Below are positions 1 to 5,048 of a stretch of 8,819 nucleotides of DNA, piece by piece; the first letter of the stretch is position 1; the number at the start of each line of letters is the position of its first letter. The notes beneath the pieces were generated by a model, which saw only the letters and a program-made list of their open reading frames with translations, did no database searches and had not been told where the DNA came from. This DNA comes from Peptococcaceae bacterium (GTDB lineage: Bacteria; Bacillota; Dehalobacteriia; UBA4068; UBA4997), in contig JAHZFN010000031.1 in NCBI GenBank assembly GCA_019421315.1, positions 1 to 8,819 of the forward strand, written 5' to 3'. The position numbers and the translations under genes were made by a program.

Positions 1-193
1 AGCACGAGCGTGAATCTTTAAATGCACCCAAATAACAATAAAGACCTTTAGCCGCAAAACTATAATTTACCTTAGCACGCTACCGCAAAGCACTTAATTC
101 GGCAAAAGACAGTGTATCAATAGGTTTCGTTTCGCAAAGATAGCAAACAGACAAAACTGCCGAGGTTTAAAGATGACCACTCGTTAAAAACTG
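1..193. other. Upstream non-coding stretch with no supported gene
   Basis: No reading frame of useful length runs through this stretch on either strand. One + frame is open from the window edge to a TAA at 33-35 and could be the last codons of a gene entering from the left, but about ten codons are too few to judge. No tRNA-like fold, T-tract terminator or array was seen. A 6-bp inverted repeat (99-104 with 158-163) is too short and too widely spaced to mean much. Confidence 0.5.
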
Positions 194-207
194 TATAATT
201 ATATAAT
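194..207 (+). promoter_or_regulatory. Probable -10 region(s) of the lipoprotein gene
   Basis: Two perfect TATAAT hexamers lie 8 bases apart at 194-199 and 202-207, just upstream of the lipoprotein start. No good TTGACA-like -35 is present at 16-18 bases from either box, so the promoter may be weak or activator-dependent, or one hexamer may be chance in AT-rich DNA. A start site a few bases downstream would leave a very short leader containing the GAGGAAA ribosome site at 214-220, 10 bases before the ATG. Confidence 0.45.
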
Positions 208-230
208 AATAATGAGGAAATAACAGGAAA

Positions 231-956
231 ATGAAATTACATAAAAATTTAAAAAAAATTGCTTTGCCGACCTTTTGCTTGATTTTGGCGTTGGTGGCTT
301 GGGGCTGCGGCTCTGCAAATCAAGACGAAGCGCAAAATGCGGCAAATGAAAATGCGACGGACGCTGCCTCTGCCGTTGCCGATGTGGAAAGCATGGAAAC
401 CGTTGCCGAAAGCAACGAAATCCAAAATGTGACGGAGCAAAAAGGCAAGGTTCGTTGTGATGTTACCTGCTATAATTTCAACGGCAAGGAGCAAACGGGA
501 TATACTGTTTATTATGTGCCGCTGGAAGATGATTACGGCGTGATGATGGTGGGTGAAGATGGCTGGGACAGTTACTACGCCAAAGGCGGCAAGGTTTACA
601 CCTATGCCAAGGGCGCAGTTGTCGAACGCAGTGTGGACGACGAAGCCTATGACAGATACCACATGAAATCCTCTGTGGATTTTGATGAAAATGAAAAAAT
701 CACCGACCAAAAATCAACGGCGGATACGCTGACCGTAACCACAGAAACTCCGTGGAGCGAAGAACTGTCCGCAGCCTACGGACAAAGCGCCGACAGCATG
801 AAAACAGTTTACACTCTGGATAAAAATTATATTGCCCTGAAAATTGAGGTATATTTGACAAAAGGCGGAACGGACGAGCTGCTTTTTGCCAAAAATTTCA
901 GCTTCGGCGACTCCGTGGATGTTCCCAGTACCTACGCAATCGTTAAAGATAAATAG
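231..956 (+). CDS. Putative lipoprotein of unknown function
   Basis: This 241-residue protein begins with a basic n-region (MKLHKNLKK) and a hydrophobic core at about residues 10-24, ending in A-W-G-Cys26. This looks like a signal-peptidase-II site, although Trp at -2 is not typical of the lipobox. Residues 27-60 are rich in Ala, Asn, Asp and Glu, a usual flexible linker after the lipid anchor. The rest (about 70-241) alternates aromatic, Thr/Val and charged residues, including Tyr-rich strands around 92-125, which suggests a beta-rich soluble domain outside the cytoplasmic membrane. I recognise no family; a LolA-like or similar lipoprotein fold is possible but unproven. The ATG is chosen because the signal peptide starts there and GAGGAAA lies 10 bases upstream. 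The gene is monocistronic: TATAAT boxes precede it and a strong terminator follows 22 bases after the stop. Confidence 0.8.
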   Translation: MKLHKNLKKIALPTFCLILALVAWGCGSANQDEAQNAANENATDAASAVADVESMETVAESNEIQNVTEQKGKVRCDVTCYNFNGKEQTGYTVYYVPLEDDYGVMMVGEDGWDSYYAKGGKVYTYAKGAVVERSVDDEAYDRYHMKSSVDFDENEKITDQKSTADTLTVTTETPWSEELSAAYGQSADSMKTVYTLDKNYIALKIEVYLTKGGTDELLFAKNFSFGDSVDVPSTYAIVKDK

Positions 957-977
957 CCACAATTTGATTTTAAGGGC

Positions 978-1015
978 AGTACCCGACAACTTTTTCGATG
1001 TCGGGTGCTTTTTTT
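978..1015 (+). terminator. Rho-independent terminator after the lipoprotein gene
   Basis: ACCCGACA (981-988) pairs perfectly with TGTCGGGT (999-1006) around a 10-base loop. The stem extends outward by a G-U, a G-C and an A-T pair (980-978 with 1007-1009). A run of seven T (1009-1015) follows directly. This is a textbook intrinsic terminator and separates the lipoprotein transcript from wecB. Confidence 0.93.
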
Positions 1016-1414
1016 GTTGACAATATCTGAGTTTATGGCAATTATTTGTCGTTATTACATGAAAATTTTCAGAAAATTTAGTAGAATATATTTAAATTTT
1101 TGAATTGTTGTGCTATAATATTTTTACATTAAAATAGTATAGGAGTATATTGGCAAAATAGCAACTATTTTTAAATAAAGCCGTTTTATATCAAATTTTT
1201 GTTGTATAAACTGCATAATCCGTTAAATATTAATACAGAGAATATTCGGCGGCAAATAAACGGCGACTAATTGCGAAATAATTTGAAAATAATAAAATTT
1301 TGCGGAATAATACCCTTAATATTTGAGAATATTTGATAATTGCAAAAAAAATCCCAAAATCGAAAATGATTTAAAGAAAAGCGAAATATTATTTATGGTT
1401 TTTTAGGAGGAAAA
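1016..1414 (+). other. AT-rich intergenic region and wecB leader
   Basis: About 400 bases of extremely A/T-rich DNA without a gene. It holds the extended -10 promoter at 1091-1119 and, just after the expected start site, a small perfect hairpin (AAAATAG 1155-1161 with CTATTTT 1165-1171, 3-base loop) that is A/U-dominated and so weak. Transcription from that promoter would give a leader of about 290 nt. I see no riboswitch, T-box or leader peptide with a ribosome site, and no terminator between the promoter and wecB. The wecB ribosome site AGGAGG (1405-1410) ends the region, only 4 bases before the ATG. Confidence 0.55.
1091..1119 (+). promoter_or_regulatory. Extended -10 sigma-A-type promoter, probably for wecB
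   Basis: A perfect TATAAT (1114-1119) is preceded by TGC, giving the extended -10 form TGnTATAAT. Exactly 17 bases upstream is TTTAAA (1091-1096), matching 4 of 6 positions of the -35 consensus. Transcription would start near 1126. It is the best promoter-like sequence between the terminator at 978-1015 and wecB. Confidence 0.65.
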
Positions 1415-2539
1415 ATGACAGAAAAGAAAAAAGTTCTGGCTGTTTTCGGCACCAGACCCGAAGCCATCAAAATGGCGCCGCTGGTTAAGGAATTGCTGAA
1501 AGACGATGAGATAGAAACCAAGATTGCCGTTACCGCCCAGCACCGTGAGATGTTGGATCAGGTAATGGAATGCTTTGAAATCACTCCCGATTACGATTTG
1601 AATATGATGAAACACGGTCAAACTTTGGCGGATATTACATCCACGGCATTAAAAGGCTTGATGGAGATTATCCACGGCGAAAAGCCGGATGTTGTTTTGG
1701 TGCACGGCGATACCACAACAACCTTTGCCGGTGCTTTGGCGGCGTTTTATGAACAAACTGCCATCGGTCATATCGAAGCAGGACTCAGAACAGGCGATAA
1801 ATATGCGCCGTTCCCCGAAGAAATGAACAGATGTCTGACAGGCGTTTTGACAGATTATCATTTTGCACCCACCGAAACGGCAAAAAATAATTTGCTGGCA
1901 GATGGTGTAAAGGAAGATAAAATTTTGGTAACTGGGAATACTGTTATCGACGCTCTTTTGCAAACTGTGGAAAAGCCTTGCGATTTGGCAGAATACGGTT
2001 TGCCTGCCGTTGACTGGCAGAAAAAAGTCATTTTGCTGACCTGTCATCGTCGCGAAAACTGGGGACACCCCATGGAAGAAATTTTCGCTGCTGTGGCGGA
2101 AATTGCCGACGAATACGCCGATACGGTTGAAATTGTTTATCCTGTGCATAAAAACCCGTTGGTAAGGGAAATTGCCCACAGACATCTGGACGGCAAAGCC
2201 AACATACATTTCTGCGAACCCTTGGATTACCAGCCTTTTGCCAAATTGATGAGCAAAAGCTATCTGGTTTTGACAGACAGCGGCGGTATGCAGGAGGAAG
2301 CTCCCGCTCTCGGCAAACCTGTTTTGGTTTTGCGTGAGGTTACGGAACGCCCCGAGGCTGTTGCCGCAGGCACCGCAATGCTGATAGGTAATCATAAACA
2401 GCGGGTTTACGACGGCGTTAAGGAATTGCTGGACAACAAAGAAAAATACAATTCCATGGCTCATGCCGCCAACCCATACGGCGACGGCAAAGCCTCCGCC
2501 AAGATTGTGGCAGGTCTGAAAGAATTTTTGAAAGCCTAA
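1415..2539 (+). CDS. wecB: UDP-N-acetylglucosamine 2-epimerase, non-hydrolysing
   Basis: This cytoplasmic enzyme interconverts UDP-GlcNAc and UDP-ManNAc (EC 5.1.3.14), supplying ManNAc for cell-surface polymers; the Gram-positive name is mnaA. The 374 residues are full length for the family. The N-terminal motif FGTRPEAIKMAPL (11-23) includes Lys19. HGDTTTTFAGAL (97-108) carries Asp99, HIEAGLRTG (119-127) carries Glu121, PFPEEMNR (132-139) carries Glu135, and TCHRRENWG (209-217) carries His211. These correspond to the E. coli WecB catalytic set Asp95, Glu117, Glu131 and His213. The second Rossmann-like half has YPVHKNP (242-248), the nucleotide-binding DSGGMQEE (288-295) and REVTERPEA (307-315). 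No residue expected of the family appears lost. The ATG follows AGGAGG at a short 4-base spacing. It has its own promoter and no clear terminator before the ATP synthase genes, so read-through is possible. Confidence 0.96.
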   Translation: MTEKKKVLAVFGTRPEAIKMAPLVKELLKDDEIETKIAVTAQHREMLDQVMECFEITPDYDLNMMKHGQTLADITSTALKGLMEIIHGEKPDVVLVHGDTTTTFAGALAAFYEQTAIGHIEAGLRTGDKYAPFPEEMNRCLTGVLTDYHFAPTETAKNNLLADGVKEDKILVTGNTVIDALLQTVEKPCDLAEYGLPAVDWQKKVILLTCHRRENWGHPMEEIFAAVAEIADEYADTVEIVYPVHKNPLVREIAHRHLDGKANIHFCEPLDYQPFAKLMSKSYLVLTDSGGMQEEAPALGKPVLVLREVTERPEAVAAGTAMLIGNHKQRVYDGVKELLDNKEKYNSMAHAANPYGDGKASAKIVAGLKEFLKA

Positions 2540-2603
2540 TTTGGTTTAGTTATAAGCGGTTAATTGCTAAGTACCGGTTGACTTTTACCCGAAGTTAAAG
2601 AAA

Positions 2604-2652
2604 GGCAAAGCACTCAGATAACAAAGAAGAATGCGTATTGACAGGCTTTGCC
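2604..2652. repeat. Inverted repeat overlapping the candidate atp promoter
   Basis: GGCAAAGC (2604-2611) and GCTTTGCC (2645-2652) are perfect 8-base inverted copies separated by 33 bases. The right arm falls in the spacer of the candidate promoter at 2638-2667 and the left arm lies upstream of it. There is no T-tract after the right arm and the loop is long, so a terminator is unlikely. A split operator for a dimeric regulator, or chance, are the remaining readings. Confidence 0.4.
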
Positions 2653-2667
2653 GAGTTGTCATATTTT
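2638..2667 (+). promoter_or_regulatory. Candidate promoter of the ATP synthase operon
   Basis: A perfect -35 hexamer TTGACA (2638-2643) is followed after 18 bases by TATTTT (2662-2667), a 4-of-6 match to the -10 consensus. Transcription would start around 2674, about 38 bases before the atpI-like ATG. It lies in the only intergenic space between wecB and the operon, where a promoter is expected, but the -10 is mediocre. Confidence 0.5.
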
Positions 2668-2711
2668 AGCTGATTTATATACGAAGTTTAACAAATAGAG
2701 AGGTCGACAAA

Positions 2712-3218
2712 ATGGTTTATGTTGTGTCGGTTTTGGCAGGTTTTTTGTACGGCTGCCTGTTTTGTTACATTAATCATAAGGTGCTGCAGCGGGCAGTGGA
2801 TAAGGTTGACCCGGCGAAGGAACACCAAAAAGCCGCCACAGAGGTTATGAAAGCATATCTGTTTCGTTATTTGATTTCTCTTGTGGCTTTGGTTGCGGTG
2901 ATTTTTGTCTGCAAACTGCTGCCGCTGCATTTTCTTTCGACAATTATTGCGGCGACGGTGGGCATAACGGTTCCCAGCCAAATTTGGCATATAACTCATG
3001 ATAAGAACACAGGCGAAATTTGGCATAATTCCGCCGATGCCGACCGCAAATGGCAGAATCCCGATGCCGAAGCAAAAAAAGCGGAAGAGGACGAGGAAAA
3101 TAAAGGCTGGCAAAAATGGGAAAACTGGGAGGACGATAATTGGCGGGAGACCGGCGAAAAAAGCTCCGAAACTGCCGATAGTTCTCTGAATTCCGAAAAA
3201 ACGGGAAATATTAATTAA
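2712..3218 (+). CDS. atpI: AtpI-like membrane protein with a Trp-rich charged tail
   Basis: A 168-residue protein in the position of atpI, first gene of the operon. AtpI-family proteins are thought to assist Fo or c-ring assembly. Three hydrophobic segments are visible: about 3-20, 50-70 and 73-92. The pattern of a glycine-containing helix ending in N-H-K-x-L (21-25), then a cytoplasmic linker and a K-A-Y-x-F-R-Y helix start (47-53), resembles the AtpI family. The usual first of four helices seems absent, and a stop at 2667-2669 rules out a longer N-terminus. Residues 93-168 form a hydrophilic tail with six Trp (104, 114, 133, 136, 139, 144) among many Glu, Asp and Lys, which I do not recognise. 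GAGAGGT (2698-2704) lies 7 bases before the ATG. The family call is by context and weak pattern, and the symbol is tentative. Confidence 0.72.
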   Translation: MVYVVSVLAGFLYGCLFCYINHKVLQRAVDKVDPAKEHQKAATEVMKAYLFRYLISLVALVAVIFVCKLLPLHFLSTIIAATVGITVPSQIWHITHDKNTGEIWHNSADADRKWQNPDAEAKKAEEDEENKGWQKWENWEDDNWRETGEKSSETADSSLNSEKTGNIN

Positions 3219-3269
3219 GAATAAGTATTTTAAATTTTTAATAAAAAATTTCGGAAGAAAGGAGAAATT

Positions 3270-3971
3270 ATGGAAAACAGTGCAAAGGTCCTGTATGACA
3301 CAGGGATAAATCTATTTGGCTTGGGTACATTGCAAATCACCAGCTATATGGTTACGGCAACGGTTGTTACGGTTATTTTCTGCATTTTGGCTTTGCTGAT
3401 CAGAAAAAAATGCACGTCAACCGGAACGCCGGGCAAATTCCAAAATGTTGTGGAATGGGCAGTAAGCAGCTTGTATAACTTTTTTGGTGATGTTTTGGGC
3501 AAGGATAAAATCGACACATACTTTCCCTTTATCGCCACATTGTTTGTGTTTATTCTCACCTCCAACTACATCGGACTTTTGCCGATGGCAGGTGAACTGC
3601 CGGGTTATGCGTCGCCGACCAGTACCCTTGGGTTTACAATCGGTTTGGCAATAATGTCTTTTGTCGTAACTCATGTTTCCGGTTTTAAATATAACGGAGC
3701 AAGCTATCTGAAGCATTTTGTAACACCGTTTGCTTTCATGCTGCCGTTGCTTTTGCTGGATGAACTTTGTAAACCGGTTTCGCTCTCTTTGCGTCTTTAC
3801 GGCAATGTTATGGGCGGTGAAACGGTAATCGGTCAGCTGTTTGCAATGGTGCCGATTTTGGTGCCGGCTTTGATGCAGGCTCTGGAGCTTTTGCTGGGAT
3901 TTTTGCAGGCTTTGGTTTTTGCCACGCTTACCTGCGTTTATATTAGCGAATCCACCAACAGTGTCCATTGA
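3270..3971 (+). CDS. atpB: F1Fo ATP synthase subunit a
   Basis: Membrane stator subunit that forms the two ion half-channels against the c ring. It has 233 residues and about five or six hydrophobic segments (near 25-45, 85-105, 118-137, 152-168, 186-228). The diagnostic stretch SLSLRLYGN (171-179) holds Arg175, equivalent to the essential stator arginine (E. coli Arg210). The last helices show the family pattern ALELLLGFLQALVFATLT (204-221) followed by the C-terminal YISES. The loop after helix 2 (TSNYIGLLP, 97-105) is also typical. The length is normal for Firmicutes-type subunit a. AAAGGAGA (3258-3265) sits close before the ATG. It lies 51 bases after the atpI-like gene and is followed by an unusually long gap before atpE. 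Confidence 0.96.
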   Translation: MENSAKVLYDTGINLFGLGTLQITSYMVTATVVTVIFCILALLIRKKCTSTGTPGKFQNVVEWAVSSLYNFFGDVLGKDKIDTYFPFIATLFVFILTSNYIGLLPMAGELPGYASPTSTLGFTIGLAIMSFVVTHVSGFKYNGASYLKHFVTPFAFMLPLLLLDELCKPVSLSLRLYGNVMGGETVIGQLFAMVPILVPALMQALELLLGFLQALVFATLTCVYISESTNSVH

Positions 3972-4119
3972 TTTAGTGGCAAAATTTATTGGCAAAACCG
4001 ATTTTTGTCGAAAAACCAATGGTTACTATGTCAAATAGACAGATTGTTTTTAATTATTTGAAAAGTAATTAATAAAAGTCATTAATAAAAATTGTAGAAG
4101 AAATTTATGCAAACAAACT

Positions 4120-4162
4120 GCCCTGCCGCAGCTCATCAAAAAAAGACAGCGGCAAACAGGGC
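4120..4162 (+). promoter_or_regulatory. Imperfect RNA hairpin upstream of atpE
   Basis: GCCCTGCCGC (4120-4129) pairs with GCGGC (4149-4153) and AGGGC (4158-4162), ten G/C-rich pairs interrupted by a 4-base bulge (4154-4157). The 19-base loop is A-rich. No T-tract follows, so this is not an intrinsic terminator. It could protect or guide processing of the atpE message. Its high G/C content stands out in AT-rich surroundings. Confidence 0.55.
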
Positions 4163-4186
4163 GAAACAAAATAGAAAATTACAGAG

Positions 4187-4219
4187 TATTATTTTTTAAG
4201 TTTATTTTTTGAAAGGAGG
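4187..4219 (+). promoter_or_regulatory. U-rich leader and strong ribosome site of atpE
   Basis: Two U-rich runs (4189-4196 and 4201-4210) lead directly into AAAGGAGG (4212-4219), a near-perfect Shine-Dalgarno placed 10 bases before the ATG at 4230. In E. coli a U-rich stretch before atpE is a known translational enhancer that raises c-subunit synthesis; a similar role here is inference. The site fixes the start at 4230 rather than the in-frame TTG at 4209, which would lie upstream of its own ribosome site. Confidence 0.65.
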
Positions 4220-4229
4220 TAAGTGCATT

Positions 4230-4460
4230 ATGGAAAATGGTCTCATAGCACTTGCAGCAGCACTCGCAATCGCATTGGCAACAATAGGTCCCGGCATCGG
4301 TCAAGGTTTGACAGGTGCAAAAGCGGTAGAAGCCATGGCTCGCCAGCCCGAACAGGCAGGTCCTATCCGTACAACAATGATTTTGGCTTTCGCTTTGATG
4401 GAATCTTTGGCAATTTACGGTTTGTTGATTGCCATCATTTTGGTTGTAAAAGTCGGCTAA
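4230..4460 (+). CDS. atpE: F1Fo ATP synthase subunit c, Na+-type signature
   Basis: Rotor ring proteolipid of 76 residues, two transmembrane helices (about 3-27 and 46-73) joined by the conserved polar loop RQP (38-40). The ion-carrying carboxylate is Glu58 in helix 2. Gln25 in the PGIGQ motif of helix 1 and Ser59 and Tyr63 in ESLAIY of helix 2 match the PxxxQ and ESxxxY signature of Na+-translocating c subunits such as Ilyobacter tartaricus (Gln32, Glu65, Ser66, Tyr70). H+-type rings normally lack this combination. The position of I. tartaricus Thr67 is Leu60 here, and Val63 is Leu56, so the site is not identical. Na+ coupling is therefore predicted, not shown. The gene is flanked by RNA hairpins on both sides (4120-4162 and 4489-4533), fitting the need for many more c than other Fo subunits. 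Confidence 0.96.
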   Translation: MENGLIALAAALAIALATIGPGIGQGLTGAKAVEAMARQPEQAGPIRTTMILAFALMESLAIYGLLIAIILVVKVG

Positions 4461-4488
4461 AGCTTGCAGCCAAACAAAAAAGATGATA

Positions 4489-4533
4489 AGGTCTGCGTCT
4501 GAAAACGCCAAGACTGTTTTTGGGCGCAGACTT
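4489..4533 (+). promoter_or_regulatory. Long perfect hairpin between atpE and atpF
   Basis: Bases 4489-4506 pair with 4516-4533 without a mismatch or bulge: 18 pairs, of which four are G-U, around a 9-base loop (4507-4515). The core is GTCTGCG (4491-4497) with CGCAGAC (4525-4531), continued inward by AAAAC (4502-4506) with GTTTT (4516-4520). No T-tract follows, so it is not a classic terminator. It ends only 7 bases before the atpF ribosome site GGGAGG (4543-4548). Likely roles are protecting the 3' end of a processed atpE message or damping transcription or translation into atpF. Confidence 0.75.
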
Positions 4534-4556
4534 CAGATCGAAGGGAGGCAAATATC

Positions 4557-5048
4557 ATGCATATCGGTTTAAGTGATGTGATATTTTCAATAGTCAACTT
4601 TCTGGTTCTGATGTTTGTCTTGTACAAGTGTTGTTGGAAAATGGTTGTCAAGGTTATGAAGGATCGTCAGCAGGGTATTACGGACAGCTTGAACAAAGCG
4701 GAAGAAGCCAAAAAGGAAGCTGATGAAACTCACGCCAAACTGCAAGCAGAAATTAACAATGCCCGCCGTGAAGCCAGAAATATTGTGGAAGAATCCAAAA
4801 AAGCCGGTGAGGCGGTTAAGCAAGATATAATTAAAGAGGCGTATGCTGCAGCGGAAGAAATCACTGCCCGCGCCGAAAAAGAAATAGAACGCAGACAGAA
4901 GGAAACCGTGGACAATCTGAAAACTCAGGTTGCCGACATGGTTGTTTCGGTTACCGAAAAACTCTTGAAAGAAAATATATCCAAAGAGCAGCAGCTTGCT
5001 TTGGTGGATAAATATATTGCAGAGGTGGGCGATGTAGATGAAAAATAG
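4557..5048 (+). CDS. atpF: F1Fo ATP synthase subunit b
   Basis: Peripheral-stalk subunit linking Fo to F1, usually a homodimer. The 163 residues begin with a single membrane helix (about 7-28, containing FSIVNFLVLMFVLYK), followed from about residue 33 by a long, highly charged helix rich in Ala, Glu, Lys and Arg that should form the dimeric coiled coil. The family pattern D-R-Q-x2-I-x3-L-x2-A-E (36-49) is present. The C-terminal part (about 125-155) matches the region that binds delta. Two adjacent Cys (25-26) lie at the membrane exit, which is uncommon. GGGAGG (4543-4548) is 8 bases before the ATG. The 3' end overlaps atpH by 11 bases, suggesting translational coupling. Confidence 0.95.
   Translation: MHIGLSDVIFSIVNFLVLMFVLYKCCWKMVVKVMKDRQQGITDSLNKAEEAKKEADETHAKLQAEINNARREARNIVEESKKAGEAVKQDIIKEAYAAAEEITARAEKEIERRQKETVDNLKTQVADMVVSVTEKLLKENISKEQQLALVDKYIAEVGDVDEK

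Larger units (their letters stand above)
3972..4229 (+). other. Long atpB-atpE intercistronic region
   Basis: These 258 bases within the operon are far longer than the other internal gaps. They contain a 13-base-period direct repeat (TGGCAAAA at 3977-3984 and 3990-3997), a weak A/U stem (TTTTT 4002-4006 with AAAAA 4011-4015), a second direct repeat (ATTAATAAAA at 4068-4077 and 4081-4090), the hairpin at 4120-4162, and a U-rich run before the atpE ribosome site. TTGAAA (4058-4063) with ATTAAT (4081-4086) at 17-base spacing could be a weak internal promoter. A 30-codon frame (4107-4199) has no convincing ribosome site. No terminator is present. Confidence 0.6.

Noticed and set aside
1..35. Open frame from the window edge to a TAA at 33-35, possible tail of an upstream gene
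   Set aside because: Only about ten codons are visible, with no recognisable motif; chance cannot be excluded.
99..163. 6-bp inverted repeat TCGGCA / TGCCGA upstream of the lipoprotein gene
   Set aside because: Arms are short and 53 bases apart, with no T-tract or promoter relationship.
249..710. 153-codon frame on the - strand within the lipoprotein gene
   Set aside because: Antisense to a gene with a clear signal peptide, promoter boxes and terminator; no ribosome site or family features of its own.
1017..1045. Perfect TTGACA at 1017-1022 as a promoter -35
   Set aside because: No acceptable -10 hexamer lies 16-18 bases downstream, and it overlaps the end of the terminator.
1649..2464. 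271-codon frame on the - strand inside wecB
   Set aside because: Mirror frame of a strongly conserved enzyme gene; its translation shows no domain and there is no promoter or ribosome site.
2578..2606. TTGACT at 2578-2583 as an alternative atp promoter
   Set aside because: The sequence 16-18 bases downstream (near 2600-2606) does not resemble a -10.
2998..3189. 63-codon very basic frame on the + strand inside the AtpI-like gene
   Set aside because: It is the +1 shift of the charged tail; Lys/Arg richness comes from reading the Glu/Lys codons out of frame, and no ribosome site precedes it.
4120..4162. Hairpin before atpE as an intrinsic terminator
   Set aside because: No T-tract follows on either strand, and termination here would cut the operon in two.
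4209..4229. Upstream TTG start for atpE, adding seven residues
   Set aside because: The TTG lies upstream of AAAGGAGG, which is correctly spaced for the ATG at 4230, and c subunits begin close to the first helix.
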